In this document: positions 16,437-25,776 of the stretch, in pieces | Position numbering within the stretch: position 1 is the first letter of the stretch | Layout: the number at the start of each line of letters is the position of its first letter | NCBI GenBank assembly: GCA_946480925.1 | Contig: CAMLLU010000023.1 | Span: forward strand, 1 to 64,000 | Direction of reading: 5' to 3' | Origin: an uncultured Rivibacter sp. | GTDB lineage: Bacteria > Pseudomonadota > Gammaproteobacteria > Burkholderiales > Burkholderiaceae | DNA length: 64,000 nt | Program-made: the position numbers and the translations under genes | Notes under the pieces: model-generated | What the model was told of the DNA's origin: nothing | Databases searched by the model: none | Seen by the model: the letters and a program-made list of their open reading frames with translations, nothing else

Positions 16437-17498
16437 TCACGCAGCAGTGAGCCCCAAGAAGTGGTCGAGCATGTGGAAGTGATCGTCCAGGAACTGGTCT
16501 TCCAAGGCTGTCAGCTCGTTCACCGGCACCCACTGGGCCGCGGCGGCATCGTCGCCGGCCTGCACCTCCGGCAGGCTGCGTTCGCCGAGATCGAAGAAGT
16601 GCGCGTGGGTGATCGTTCTGCCGCGCTGGCTGCGGTCTGGGTGGTCGAACACGGCGACGGCTTTAAGGTGCTGCCGCAGTGACATCTCCAGCAAGCCCAA
16701 CGCCGTTTCTTCGCGCAGTTCACGGATGGCCGACTGGTAAGCCGTCTCCCGCTGCTCGATGAACCCGCCCGGCACTGCATACAGCCCCTTGCCCGGAGCT
16801 TGGCCGCGGCGCACCAGCAGCACGTGGCCGGCGCAGCGCACCACGGCGTCCACGGTCACGAATACCGGCGGGTACGGTGCAGCGGCCCAGGCTTCGCGGT
16901 AGTCGCGCAGCATGCGCCACTCTTCGGCAATGCCGGCAAACGGCGGCAGCGCGCTCCAGGCTCGCAGGAAGTCCAGCGTGCTCTGTGGTGCCTGGTCCAC
17001 CAGCGCGGCCAGCGTGGCGTGGATGTTGTCTCCCGCGCAACCGAAGTAAGCATCGCGCAGCCTCGTGGCATCCACCGCATGGCTGCGTTGCGCTTCGATC
17101 AGGCTCCAGCCTGGAAAGCCGCGCAGGTAATCGCTTGTCGCGTCCTTGAAGTGCCCGACCAGCGCTACCGAGGCGGTACGTCCCGCCAGCGGCCCAACGC
17201 AGTTGGCGACGCCCTCGCGCACCGCGTGCAACCAGCGCTCTTCGTTGTAGTAGTCCCGCACGGGCACGAAGTGCAAGCGCGGCCGATCGGCTTCGGGCAC
17301 TGCCAGGCGGATCATCTCTGCCCGCTCCTGCCAGCTGAACGGGTTCTTGGGCGTGCGCGCCTGGAAGGCCGAGCCGACGACGACGACGCAGTGCGTGGCC
17401 GTGCTCAAGGCCTGTTGCAGCAGTGCAGCGTGGCCCAGGTGAAATGGCTGGAAGCGGCCGACGTAGACGGCAACGTCGTGGGTGGCAGTCGAGTTCAT
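16437..17498 (-). CDS. nadM: Bifunctional NMN adenylyltransferase/Nudix hydrolase
   Basis: The N-terminal part has the nucleotidyltransferase motif VYVGRFQPFHLGHAALL (residues 11-27) that binds ATP and nicotinamide mononucleotide. The C-terminal part has a full Nudix box, GGFIEQRETAYQSAIRELRE followed by ET, for hydrolysis of ADP-ribose or related compounds. This 353-aa fusion joins NMN or nicotinate mononucleotide to AMP, forming NAD or its deamido precursor. The ATG overlaps the stop of nadE by 4 bp, so it is the last gene of the pncA-pncB-nadE-nadM operon. Confidence 0.92.
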   Translation of the reverse strand: MNSTATHDVAVYVGRFQPFHLGHAALLQQALSTATHCVVVVGSAFQARTPKNPFSWQERAEMIRLAVPEADRPRLHFVPVRDYYNEERWLHAVREGVANCVGPLAGRTASVALVGHFKDATSDYLRGFPGWSLIEAQRSHAVDATRLRDAYFGCAGDNIHATLAALVDQAPQSTLDFLRAWSALPPFAGIAEEWRMLRDYREAWAAAPYPPVFVTVDAVVRCAGHVLLVRRGQAPGKGLYAVPGGFIEQRETAYQSAIRELREETALGLLEMSLRQHLKAVAVFDHPDRSQRGRTITHAHFFDLGERSLPEVQAGDDAAAAQWVPVNELTALEDQFLDDHFHMLDHFLGLTAA

Positions 17499-19195
17499 AG
17501 GTGTTTGGCGGCAATCGGCATCTGGCGACCGGTGCCGAAGGCAAGCGGTCGCACCCGGATGATCGGAGGAGCTTGGCGTCGTTTGTACTCGTTGCGCGCA
17601 ATCATCTGCCGCACCCGTTCGATCAACGCGAGCCCTTCCTGTGTGGCTCTCAGCGAGGCGACGAACGCACTGGCCTGCTCATGCTCCCAGTGCGCGAGGC
17701 GCTCGCCTTCGATCAGCAGCTTCAGCACCTCGTCGAGCACCGAATAGGGCGGCAGGCTGTCAGTGTCTTGCTGGCCAGGGGCCAGCTCGGCCGACGGCGG
17801 CTTGTCGATGATGGCGGCCGGAATCAGCTCGCGGCCGGCCTGCTCGTTGATGTGGCGTGAGAGCGCGAACACTTCCGTCTTGTAGAGATCGCCGATCAGC
17901 CCGAGGCCACCGTTGGTGTCGCCATACAAAGTGCAGTAGCCGACCGAGATTTCGGATTTGTTGCCCGTGGTCAGCAACAGGTGGCCGAAGCTGTTGGAGT
18001 GTTCCATCAGCACCGTGCCGCGGATGCGGGCCTGCAGGTTCTCGAGTGCCAGGCCGCACAAGGGCTGGCCGAAGCTGCGTTCGAACTGCTGCGAGTACCC
18101 CGCCACCAGCTCGGCGATCGGATGCGTGAAGAGTTCGATCCCGAGGTTGCGGCACAAGGTCACCGAGTCGTCCACCGATCCCGCCGACGAAAAGCGAGAG
18201 GGCATCGTCACCGCGGCGACGTTGGCCGCACCGAGTGCCTGCACGGCCAGGGCCAGGGTGAGGGCACTGTCGATGCCGCCGGACGACCCCACCATCACAC
18301 GCTGGAAGCCGCAACGACGCGCATAGTCCTGCAGCCCAAGCACGATCTGTGCACGATAGAACTCCAGCGTCGGCAGGCCGGCGAACGACACCTTCGGCAG
18401 CTCGTCGCCACTGGCAGCGGCAAACCGCCCTGCCTCGAAGCACAAGGTACTCACGTCTTCGCAGAATCGCTGCGCTTCATAGACCACCCCGGCATCGGGC
18501 TGGACCGCGAACGAAGCCCCGTCGTAGACCAGCTGGTCGTGGCCGCCGATCTGGTTGACGTAAAGGATCGGCATGCCATGCCGGCGGCTGGCGGCGCTGA
18601 ATATCTGGTGCCGCTGCTCGCGTTTGCCGACGTTGGAGGGGCTCGCGTTGATCGACACGACGAGATCCGGTGCAGCGTCGCGCAACCGATCGAAGGGGTT
18701 GATTGCGTAGTCCAGGCCTTCGTCGTTCCAGCCGTCCTCGCAGATCAGGAAGCCCACGCTGCAGTCGCCGATGCGCAGCACGCGTGCTACGTCGGGGCCG
18801 GGCTCGAAGTGGCGGCGTTCGTCGAAGATGTTGTAGGTGGGCAGCAGCTGCTTGGCGTAACGCAGCACCACTTCGCCGGCCTTGATGACCAGCAGCGTGT
18901 TGTGCAGGCGCTTGCCCGGGCCTTCGCGGCGCGTTGGCGCGCCGACCACCCAATGCTGGTCTCGAAGCTGCCGCGAGGCCTGCAGCAGCAGCGCCACCCC
19001 GGCATCAACCCGTTGCAGGAAGGCAGCGTCCTCCAGCAAGTCGCCCGGGTAGTAGCCGGTGAGAGACAACTCCGGAAACACCACGAGCTGCGAGCCGTCT
19101 TCACGGGCCTTCTGGGCTGCCCCGATCATCTTGGCGACGTTGCCCTCGATGTCTCCGACGGTGACGTTGAGTTGCGCGAGCGTGAGTCTGAGCAT
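17495..19195 (-). CDS. nadE: Glutamine-dependent NAD+ synthetase
   Basis: The 566-aa protein has two domains. The N-terminal carbon-nitrogen hydrolase domain supplies ammonia from glutamine: Glu in VVFPELSLTGYYPG, Lys in RYAKQLLPTYN and Cys in VGFLICEDGWND form the triad. The C-terminal synthetase domain carries the P-loop VGSSGGIDSALTLALA (about 290-305). It amidates nicotinate adenine dinucleotide to NAD+, the last step of the nicotinate branch. It lies 10 bp after pncB and overlaps nadM by 4 bp. Confidence 0.95.
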   Translation of the reverse strand: MLRLTLAQLNVTVGDIEGNVAKMIGAAQKAREDGSQLVVFPELSLTGYYPGDLLEDAAFLQRVDAGVALLLQASRQLRDQHWVVGAPTRREGPGKRLHNTLLVIKAGEVVLRYAKQLLPTYNIFDERRHFEPGPDVARVLRIGDCSVGFLICEDGWNDEGLDYAINPFDRLRDAAPDLVVSINASPSNVGKREQRHQIFSAASRRHGMPILYVNQIGGHDQLVYDGASFAVQPDAGVVYEAQRFCEDVSTLCFEAGRFAAASGDELPKVSFAGLPTLEFYRAQIVLGLQDYARRCGFQRVMVGSSGGIDSALTLALAVQALGAANVAAVTMPSRFSSAGSVDDSVTLCRNLGIELFTHPIAELVAGYSQQFERSFGQPLCGLALENLQARIRGTVLMEHSNSFGHLLLTTGNKSEISVGYCTLYGDTNGGLGLIGDLYKTEVFALSRHINEQAGRELIPAAIIDKPPSAELAPGQQDTDSLPPYSVLDEVLKLLIEGERLAHWEHEQASAFVASLRATQEGLALIERVRQMIARNEYKRRQAPPIIRVRPLAFGTGRQMPIAAKHL

Positions 19196-19205
19196 GGGCT
19201 TTCTC

Positions 19206-20393
19206 TCAGGCCGCCACCTTGAACACCTGGCGCAGGTAGGCCAGGAAGGTCTGGTCGTCGCACAGCGTCTTGCCCGGGCTGTCGGACAGCTTGGCCACCG
19301 GCTGGTCGTTGCAGCGAGTGAGCTTCATTACGATGTTCAGTGGCTTCAGTCCGACATCGTTGCTCAGGTTGGTGCCGATGCCGAAGCCGAGCTGCGTACG
19401 GTTGCCGAAGTGCCGGTACAGCTCGAGCGCCCGGGGGATGTCCAGCCCATCGGAAAACACCAGACGTTTCGTGCGTGCATCGATGCGCAGCTTCGCGTAG
19501 TGGGCCAGCGCCTTCTCGCCCCACACCACCGGGTCGCCTGAGTCATGGCGCAGGCCGTCGAAAAGCTTCGCGAAGTAGAGATCGAAGTCCGCAAGGAAGG
19601 CGTCCATGCCGACCACGTCGGTCAGCGCCACGCCCAGATCGCCGCGGTATTCCTGCACCCAGTCTTCAAGCGCGGCCTTCTGGTGGTCGCGCAGGCGCAC
19701 GCCCAGTGCCTGGTAGGTCTGCAGGTACTCGTGTGCCATGGTGCCGATGGGCACCAGGTTGAGGTCCCGCGCCAGCAGCACGTTGGAGGTGCCCTTGAAG
19801 AATTCGGACACGTTGGTTTTCAACGCAGTGACCACCTCGCGTTGCCAGTCGCCCGCGAAGCGCCTGCGCACGCCGAAGTCGAAAAACTCGAACGGGTGAG
19901 CCAGGGCCGGCTCGGTGCCAAAGGCCTTCAGCTGGTCGATCTTGGCTTGCAGGCGCTGGCGACCTTCGGCAAGGGCCGCTGCACGATCGAAACGCCGGAA
20001 GTACAGCTCGTTGACGATGGCCAGCACGAAGATCTCGAACGCCATGACGTGCACCTGCGGACCGCGCGCGACGATCCTCAGCATGAGGCCGTCGGCCTGT
20101 GCGGTGATGAAGTCACGCTGGAAGCGGAAGATGCGCAGGAAGTCGACGAAGTCCGACTTGATGAAGCGCAGGCCCCGCAGATAGGCCTGCTCGTCGGCCG
20201 CAAAGCTCAAGGAACACAGCTGATCGAGCTCGCGATCGACGTCGCTCAGCAGATCGCTGAGCGGGTAGGCGGGCTCGTTGCGGCAGACGAAGCTGTACTC
20301 GGCCTGGGTCTGCGGGTGGCGATGCAGCATGGTCTGCCACATCGTGAACTTGTAGAGGTCGGTGTCTAGCAGGCTCTGGATGACAGGGGTCAT
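19206..20393 (-). CDS. pncB: Nicotinate phosphoribosyltransferase
   Basis: The 395-aa product begins [20 protein letters not shown], the hallmark start of bacterial PncB, and contains [14 protein letters not shown] and [11 protein letters not shown], which line the phosphoribosyl pyrophosphate pocket. It makes nicotinate mononucleotide from nicotinate with ATP hydrolysis. I chose the ATG at 20393 giving MTPVIQ, 20 bp after pncA; an upstream in-frame ATG at 20417 lies inside pncA. Length is normal for the family. Confidence 0.94.
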   Translation of the reverse strand: MTPVIQSLLDTDLYKFTMWQTMLHRHPQTQAEYSFVCRNEPAYPLSDLLSDVDRELDQLCSLSFAADEQAYLRGLRFIKSDFVDFLRIFRFQRDFITAQADGLMLRIVARGPQVHVMAFEIFVLAIVNELYFRRFDRAAALAEGRQRLQAKIDQLKAFGTEPALAHPFEFFDFGVRRRFAGDWQREVVTALKTNVSEFFKGTSNVLLARDLNLVPIGTMAHEYLQTYQALGVRLRDHQKAALEDWVQEYRGDLGVALTDVVGMDAFLADFDLYFAKLFDGLRHDSGDPVVWGEKALAHYAKLRIDARTKRLVFSDGLDIPRALELYRHFGNRTQLGFGIGTNLSNDVGLKPLNIVMKLTRCNDQPVAKLSDSPGKTLCDDQTFLAYLRQVFKVAA

Positions 20394-20413
20394 GAATCTT
20401 TCCGATCTTTCCT

Positions 20414-21274
20414 TCAACGGCTGCGCAGTTGCGCCAGGGTGTCGACACTGGCAGCCAGCCTGACGCCCTTGGTTTGCATATCGGCAAGGAAGGCGGCGTG
20501 TTGCGCCTCGAAGCCCCCGACCGGGCTCATGCAGTCCGTCAGCAGCACCACTTTGTCAGTGCGCCCGCTGCGCAGGTTGGCCACGATGTGCTCGGTGGTG
20601 GCCCTCACGCAGTGGCTGCTGGCCTCACCGGCAATCAGCAAGAGGTCTGCACCGTCCAGCTCGTCGATGAATGTTTGGTTGAGCTGCGTGTCAGGGTCGT
20701 CCGGATCGGGGACTTCGGCTTGCACGGCACTGTAGTGTTCGGTCCAGGGGTTGGAGCCCTTGTCGATCTTGCGCACGATGCGCAGTCTCGATTCTTCCCA
20801 TGCGTTATAGGCGGCTCGCACGTCGGCATGCACGTTGTGGCCCCAGCTGCCGATCTCGCAGTGGACTGGCCAGACCATCAAGGTATAGCGGCCACGGGCT
20901 TCGAGTTCGTCAAGGTAGGCGAGCGTGCGCGGCAGGGCGTTCGCGTCCCGGGGCACGAATTCGCCAGCCCGCACCTGCGTTGCGGTAATCGGCGTGAAGG
21001 GTGTTACCGCGCTGCCATCGCTCTTCTTCCAGAAGGTGGGGTGGGCAATGTCGATGCGATGGTGAGAGTCGAGCGTGATGGCGATGTCTGTGAGCAGCGG
21101 AGCGGCTTCGCGGATGAATGCCGCAAGGCGCTCCATGTCCGCGTGTGCACCGGCAACTGGCAAAGCCGGTGCCGTGCGCGCCCCAGAGATGGCGTCGACG
21201 GGCCGATACGCCTCGGGCAGGTCGCAGAAGTCGTTCTGCGGGTCGATCACAAGAAGCTGGATCTTGCGGCTCAT
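20414..21274 (-). CDS. pncA: Nicotinamidase-like cysteine hydrolase
   Basis: The 286-aa protein has the isochorismatase/nicotinamidase fold: catalytic Asp in [12 protein letters not shown], metal-ligand region [16 protein letters not shown] and catalytic Cys in [14 protein letters not shown]. It is longer than E. coli PncA, with extra sequence around the substrate pocket, so it belongs to the extended group found in NrtR operons. It should convert nicotinamide to nicotinate, feeding pncB. Start at 21274 has GGAGGCC upstream. It is the first gene of the operon and is divergent from nrtR. Confidence 0.85.
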   Translation of the reverse strand: MSRKIQLLVIDPQNDFCDLPEAYRPVDAISGARTAPALPVAGAHADMERLAAFIREAAPLLTDIAITLDSHHRIDIAHPTFWKKSDGSAVTPFTPITATQVRAGEFVPRDANALPRTLAYLDELEARGRYTLMVWPVHCEIGSWGHNVHADVRAAYNAWEESRLRIVRKIDKGSNPWTEHYSAVQAEVPDPDDPDTQLNQTFIDELDGADLLLIAGEASSHCVRATTEHIVANLRSGRTDKVVLLTDCMSPVGGFEAQHAAFLADMQTKGVRLAASVDTLAQLRSR

Positions 21275-21314
21275 TGGGGCCTCCTTGTTTCGATGTGTGG
21301 GCAGTCTAATCAAG

Positions 21315-21335
21315 TTAGATGCATTGTGCAACTAA
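21315..21335. promoter_or_regulatory. Predicted NrtR operator
   Basis: TTAGATGCA and TGCAACTAA form a 21-bp inverted repeat with one mismatch around TTG, placed between pncA and nrtR. A half-site TTAGTTGC recurs at 21361-21368. NrtR repressors bind palindromes in exactly this position and are released by ADP-ribose or related ligands, so both directions could be controlled. Confidence 0.6.
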
Positions 21336-21394
21336 GGTGAGTGTGAAGAGAGGGCTGCTATTAGTTGCGGCACTGTCATAACATTGGCGCCCTG

Positions 21395-22081
21395 ATGAAC
21401 AAGGCCAAACCGATCGTCTGCACCGTCGATGTGGTGCTACTGACCTTGCGTGATGGGGCGCTGCACGTGGCGTTGCTCAAGCGCGACCGCGAGCCGTTCA
21501 AGGGAGCCTTCGCGCTGCCGGGGGGCTACATCCATGAACAGGAAGACCAGAGCGCAAGCGACGCGGCTGATCGTGTGTTGCGAGAAAAAACCGGCATCGT
21601 TGCGCCCTACCTGGAGCAGCTGGCCACGTTTGCAGGGCCGGGCAGGGACCCTCGGGGCTGGTCGGTGTCGATCGCCTATTGCGCGCTGGTGCCGTCGGCG
21701 ATCCTGTCTGCTGCAAGCGGCACTCGAATTGCCGCGCTGCCGGTGGAGCAGCTTCCAAGCCTGCCGTTCGACCACAAGAGCATCGTCGAAAGCGCAGTGT
21801 CTCGCGTGCGCACGAAGAGCCAATACTCGTCGCTGCCGGTGTACCTCTGCGGCGAAAGCTTCACGTTGCCGCAGCTCCAGTCCGTCTACGAAGCAGTCTT
21901 GGGTGAGCCCATCAACAAGGTGAGCTTCCGGCGCAAGCTCGACGAGCTGGGCATGCTCGAGCCGATCGAAGGGGCCATGTCGGGCGGGCACGCTCATCGA
22001 CCGGCGCAGCTGTATCGCTTGCGCAAGGAGTTCCGGCGATCCCTGTCTTTGGTGGACAGGGGGCTGAATCCGCGCGGCTGA
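21395..22081 (+). CDS. nrtR: NrtR, Nudix-related transcriptional regulator of NAD metabolism
   Basis: The 228-aa protein has an N-terminal Nudix-like domain (CTVDVVLLTLRDGALHVALL, GGYIHEQEDQSASDAADRVL) in which the catalytic REUxEE motif is degenerate (LREKTGI), as in NrtR sensors. A C-terminal winged helix contains SFTLPQLQSVYEAVLG and NKVSFRRKLDELGML for DNA binding. It senses ADP-ribose-type metabolites and represses NAD salvage. I start at the ATG at 21395; an upstream ATG at 21365 gives a poor extension. Divergent from the operon it should control. Confidence 0.93.
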   Translation: MNKAKPIVCTVDVVLLTLRDGALHVALLKRDREPFKGAFALPGGYIHEQEDQSASDAADRVLREKTGIVAPYLEQLATFAGPGRDPRGWSVSIAYCALVPSAILSAASGTRIAALPVEQLPSLPFDHKSIVESAVSRVRTKSQYSSLPVYLCGESFTLPQLQSVYEAVLGEPINKVSFRRKLDELGMLEPIEGAMSGGHAHRPAQLYRLRKEFRRSLSLVDRGLNPRG

Positions 22082-22110
22082 GATGATTCGAGCTCGCCGC
22101 GCTCGAAGCC

Positions 22111-22689
22111 TCACTGGTGTCTCAGGTAGCGGATCTGGACGAAGTTCTCGCCGGGGTTGGGTTCGCGGATGCCGCCGTTGGAAAAGTGCTGCAGCCGCAG
22201 CGCGATTTCGTGCTGTTTGCGTTCACAGAACTGCAGGCCGACGGCCAGGTGGTCACCGAAGTTGAAGGTGGTGCTGAACCGCTTGTCACGGCTGTGGCAA
22301 ATCGGCGCGATCAGGTTGACGCCGATGTCGCCCTCGACGTACCAGCCGCTCTTCCAGGCGCGTGGCTGCACCCGCAACACGGGTGTGATGCCGATCTGGG
22401 TGAACCAGACGTTGGAGGCGTCTCGCCCTTCGCTGCTCCAGCGGCCCAGGGAGGCCTCGACGTAGCTGGTCAGCACGCAGCAGTCGAGATCCCGGCGCCA
22501 GTGCGCGTTCCACGACGCGCCGAACACGGACTCATGCGCATGCTCCGCGACGCCGTCCTGCACGAAGACGGCAGCCGGGACCAATGGGCTCGCGCCAGTG
22601 GGTTCTTCAGCTTGCGCGGGGCCCGCTGCCAGCGCCGCCATGAGCAAGCCAGCGGCAGCGACCGCAAGGTGTCGGTTGGATGAATTCAC
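22111..22689 (-). CDS. pagL: Lipid A 3-O-deacylase (PagL-like), outer membrane
   Basis: The product ends with the PagL motif RLQHFSNGGIREPNPGENF, carrying the catalytic His and Ser of the acyloxyacyl hydrolase family, and a terminal aromatic beta strand as in outer-membrane barrels. An N-terminal signal peptide (HLAVAAAGLLMAALAAGPAQA) precedes the mature part. A GTG start at 22689 gives 192 aa and a normal signal; an ATG at 22743 would add 18 residues. It would remove the 3-linked acyl chain from lipid A. Extra Cys residues (DLDCCVL) are unusual. Confidence 0.85.
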   Translation of the reverse strand: MNSSNRHLAVAAAGLLMAALAAGPAQAEEPTGASPLVPAAVFVQDGVAEHAHESVFGASWNAHWRRDLDCCVLTSYVEASLGRWSSEGRDASNVWFTQIGITPVLRVQPRAWKSGWYVEGDIGVNLIAPICHSRDKRFSTTFNFGDHLAVGLQFCERKQHEIALRLQHFSNGGIREPNPGENFVQIRYLRHQ

Positions 22690-22776
22690 CGTTTCAGCGG
22701 CGTGCACATGCGGGAGCCGCCTCGCATGGAGGCGGTACAGCATTGACGGAAGCTGGCCGAGGCCAGGTAGGGGGAA

Positions 22777-23052
22777 TCAGGCGCGCGCCGGCCGGCTCGT
22801 CGCAGCCGGGCTGGAAGGCTCCAGCGCGATGAGCCCTTTGGTGTGCAAGGCCGTGATGGTGTCTGCCTGGACCGAAGCACCGCCGGTCAGGTCGAGCAGC
22901 ACGCGCAGCGGTGTGTGACCGGTCACGATGGCCAGGAAGCGGCGTTCTTCGGAAGAGAGCTGGCCGGAGGGCGAGACGAGCTCGCGCGCTCCTTTGTCGG
23001 TGCGGCGATAGACGGCACCGTCGTCGAGCAATTCAGCGAGTGCTGCGGTCAT
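22777..23052 (-). CDS. Hypothetical protein with winged-helix-like repeat
   Basis: The 91-aa product contains RRFLAIVTGHTPLRVLLDL and, after it, ITALHTKGLIAL. The 187-aa gene two positions upstream has an equivalent stretch (LFLIMVDGRKPLRELAG, then LLDAGLIEW). This shared pattern suggests a small winged helix. It overlaps the upstream gene by 4 bp. Function unknown. Confidence 0.6.
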   Translation of the reverse strand: MTAALAELLDDGAVYRRTDKGARELVSPSGQLSSEERRFLAIVTGHTPLRVLLDLTGGASVQADTITALHTKGLIALEPSSPAATSRPARA

Positions 23053-23339
23053 GTGGCGCTGCGTCGTGCGAGCGGATCCCGATGGAATCGAAGGACTTTA
23101 GCCGATGCCCGCAGGGCCGCCGGCTCGCGCAGCAACAGGCCCACCAGGATCAGGTCCCAGTCCTCTTCGCTGGTGAAAGACGATGGGCATCGGCCGTTGA
23201 GGTCGGGCCGGGGCGTGTCCATCCATTCGTGCAGCCAGGCGAGCGGCGCCTGCCAAAGGGGGTGCAGGTTCCTGCCCTCCACCACGGCCAGCAGGCGGAG
23301 CATCGGCGCGGGCGGCGCAGCATCAGCCGGCGACGGCAT
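23049..23339 (-). CDS. Hypothetical protein, middle gene of a three-gene operon
   Basis: The 96-aa product is rich in Leu and Trp (HPLWQAPLAWLHEWM, DWDLILVGLLLREP) and has no recognised domain. It overlaps the gene before it by 17 bp and the gene after it by 4 bp, so all three are very likely translated together. Confidence 0.55.
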   Translation of the reverse strand: MPSPADAAPPAPMLRLLAVVEGRNLHPLWQAPLAWLHEWMDTPRPDLNGRCPSSFTSEEDWDLILVGLLLREPAALRASAKVLRFHRDPLARRSAT

Positions 23340-23886
23340 CGACGCCTTCCACGAACAGGGCCGCCACGTCGTCGGGCAGCACTTCGATCACGCGTGCGAC
23401 GAATGCGGCGGCGCGCTCGGTGCCGGCACGGTCGGCGATGCGCTCGGCCGTCGCGTTGAGCCAGTCCTTCATCTGCTCGGCATCGGTCACTTCGCGCGCC
23501 GCGTCGCGCACTTCACGGTCCTGGCCCTGCAGCATGAGCGTGGCGAGGTCCAGCACGTACATCTTGGCCGCGGCCATCGTGCGGGGAGACCGCGCGGGGC
23601 TGGGTTGCGCGGGCGTGGGCGGGGCCGTGGGCGCTGCTGTGTCGGCCGCTGGTGCGCTGCGCTGCGTGGTCCTGGGCACCCATTCAATGAGGCCGGCGTC
23701 CAGCAGCTGCTGCAGCGCAGCTTCGTCGATGCCCAGGTGGCTGGCCGGGCCGGCCAGCTCGCGCAGCGGCTTGCGGCCGTCGACCATGATGAGGAACAGA
23801 CGCTGCGCCCGGGTGCCTGGGAAGTCGCGGCCTTGCAGCACGAGCTTTGCGTGCTCGGTCTTGCGTGGAATGGCGGAGGCAAGCAT
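23323..23886 (-). CDS. Hypothetical protein with winged-helix-like domain and Pro-rich linker
   Basis: The 187-aa protein has an N-terminal domain (RLFLIMVDGRKPLRELAG, then AALQQLLDAGLIEW), a linker rich in Ala, Pro and Thr (about residues 77-105), and an acidic helical C-terminal part. It is the first of three overlapping genes. The N-terminal part resembles the 91-aa last gene of the same operon, perhaps an old duplication. Confidence 0.6.
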   Translation of the reverse strand: MLASAIPRKTEHAKLVLQGRDFPGTRAQRLFLIMVDGRKPLRELAGPASHLGIDEAALQQLLDAGLIEWVPRTTQRSAPAADTAAPTAPPTPAQPSPARSPRTMAAAKMYVLDLATLMLQGQDREVRDAAREVTDAEQMKDWLNATAERIADRAGTERAAAFVARVIEVLPDDVAALFVEGVDAVAG

Positions 23887-24114
23887 GGTTCGTTCGCTCT
23901 TGGAGGGCGTCGCGAATGAAGGCCATGCGCCGGGTTCTGGGCCCGATGAGGCAGCCCCGCTGGCGTAGCACGTATGCCTTAGCCCGGTGGCTTTGCGTCA
24001 CCGCCTTTCGGCGGCTTTGCCTTTCTCTCGCGAAGATCGCGTTGGTCGTTGCTTGAGGCCGCGAGTGTCAGGGCTTGTAACGACAAGCTCGTGACATCGA
24101 AGCCTTCGGCCAAC

Positions 24115-25512
24115 TCAGTCGCGATGTGCGTGTCGCTTGTCACGGCCGGGTGGCGTGTAGCCGGCCAGGTCTTCGGCACCCGCCTTGTAGGCATGCAGCA
24201 CGCCGGGGATGAGCCGGTAGCCGGTGAAGTCGAAGCCGGCTGGCAACGCCGCGCCGAGGCTGCCGTCGGCATTCACGGCCACGCAGTCCGAGAAGCTGCC
24301 GATGGTGCAGCGGATGCGGTCGGCGCCGACCCGGTGGTAGATGTCGTACTGCGTCGAGCTCGGGTCCTGCGTCACGGAGTAGTCGTTGTCGGTACCGGCC
24401 AGCACGAGGTAGGAGCCGTCGGCCAGGCGCGGGCCGATGGCCAGTCCTTCCCACTTCTCGGGCGACACGCCGCCCATTGGCGCGAGCGAAGCGTGTGCCA
24501 GTGTCGCGGGCGCGGCGAGGTCGAGCCACGGCGTGGCGGACTTGCTCACCGGCGTGAACACCGCATCCGCTGCGTCGAGGTCGATGCCGCTCACGTCGGT
24601 GGCGCCCGCGATGTCGATACGGAACACCTTCTTGTTCGGGTTCGCGAGCGTGGCGTCAACGCCCAGGCCGCGGTTGTTGCGCTCGAGCACGAGGAACTCG
24701 GTGTCGTTCAGCGCCACCAGCGCCGAGATGCCGCGCCCTTGCGAGCTGCCTTCCATGCGGTAGGCGTATTGCGTGAGCGCGCGGCCGGTGCGGGTGTCGA
24801 ACTTGACGATGCGGTTGTAGACGCCGTTGCTGCCGCCTTCGTCGAGCATCGCGCTTTGCAGCATCGCAAACGCAAAGCGGCCATCGGGGCTGATGGCCAA
24901 GCCCTCGAAGCCGCGGTTGGTGCGCTTGCCAGCGTTGTTGCCTTCGTCGCTGGCGTGGTTGACGGCGCCGGTGGCGGCATTGCGCGGCAGCAGCCCGGGT
25001 GGCACGTCGTACACCTGCACGCGCCGGCCGGTGCGGTTGAACTCGTACAGCGACGGGCCGTATTCGTCGGACACCAGCAGGTGCCCCGTAAGCGGGTGCA
25101 CGACCACGCCTTCGGGGTCGAACGCGACGCCCAGCTTTGCGCCCACCGCTGGCGCAAAGCCGTCGAGTGCCGTGCCGCCCTTGCGGAAGATCACCGTCTT
25201 GAGCACCTGGAAGTTCGAGATCGCGCCGGTGGCAGGGTCCACGTCGAGCTTGAAGCGGTGGATGCGCGTCTCGTAGGCCAACGTGCCGCCGCCCGGGCCG
25301 CGGTCCGACAGCGCCCACCATTCCTTGCGCTGCGGGTCGTAGTAGAGGTCGGAGAAGAAGCCCAGCCGGCCGTCGTTGACGGCCGTGCCGCCGCCTGCGT
25401 CCACCGTGCTGCCGTCGAGCACGAGCGCGTTCACGAATTCGGGCGCGGCCTGCGCGCCGGTGACGAAGACCGCGGCCGCCGCAGCGGCAAGAAGGGTGTG
25501 CCCAGTGTTCAT
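24115..25512 (-). CDS. Exported phytase-like esterase-family beta-propeller protein
   Basis: The 465-aa protein starts with a signal peptide (AAAAAAVFVTGAQAAPEF) and has the sequence of the 'esterase-like activity of phytase' family: FFSDLYYDPQRKEWWALSDR, AFDPEGVVVHPLTGHLLVSD, NRGFEGLAISPDGRFAFAM and SPEKWEGLAIGPRLADGSYL. These are blades of a calcium-binding propeller; members hydrolyse phosphate or other esters in the periplasm. It stands alone, divergent from the EAL gene, with about 260 bp between. The start at 25512 is chosen for the signal peptide. Confidence 0.85.
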   Translation of the reverse strand: MNTGHTLLAAAAAAVFVTGAQAAPEFVNALVLDGSTVDAGGGTAVNDGRLGFFSDLYYDPQRKEWWALSDRGPGGGTLAYETRIHRFKLDVDPATGAISNFQVLKTVIFRKGGTALDGFAPAVGAKLGVAFDPEGVVVHPLTGHLLVSDEYGPSLYEFNRTGRRVQVYDVPPGLLPRNAATGAVNHASDEGNNAGKRTNRGFEGLAISPDGRFAFAMLQSAMLDEGGSNGVYNRIVKFDTRTGRALTQYAYRMEGSSQGRGISALVALNDTEFLVLERNNRGLGVDATLANPNKKVFRIDIAGATDVSGIDLDAADAVFTPVSKSATPWLDLAAPATLAHASLAPMGGVSPEKWEGLAIGPRLADGSYLVLAGTDNDYSVTQDPSSTQYDIYHRVGADRIRCTIGSFSDCVAVNADGSLGAALPAGFDFTGYRLIPGVLHAYKAGAEDLAGYTPPGRDKRHAHRD

Positions 25513-25776
25513 CGACGCCTCTCGAGTCTTGAGTGTTGTTGCTGGCAAGGATCTGCAGGCAAAGCCCCCAAAAGCTACGGGCCACGCGTGACGAAGGCGT
25601 GACGGCCGTCGGCAGCCACCCGGCTCTGCAGCGTCGAAGCTGCGGATGCCGAAGCGGCACGTCACCCGTGCTCGATGTCACGTCGTCACCGAGCTGTCTT
25701 GAGCTTGTCATCCAACTGCGGCAAGCGCCCGGGACAATTCGATACATCATCGATCTGACGTTTTGGAAGTCGTCGC

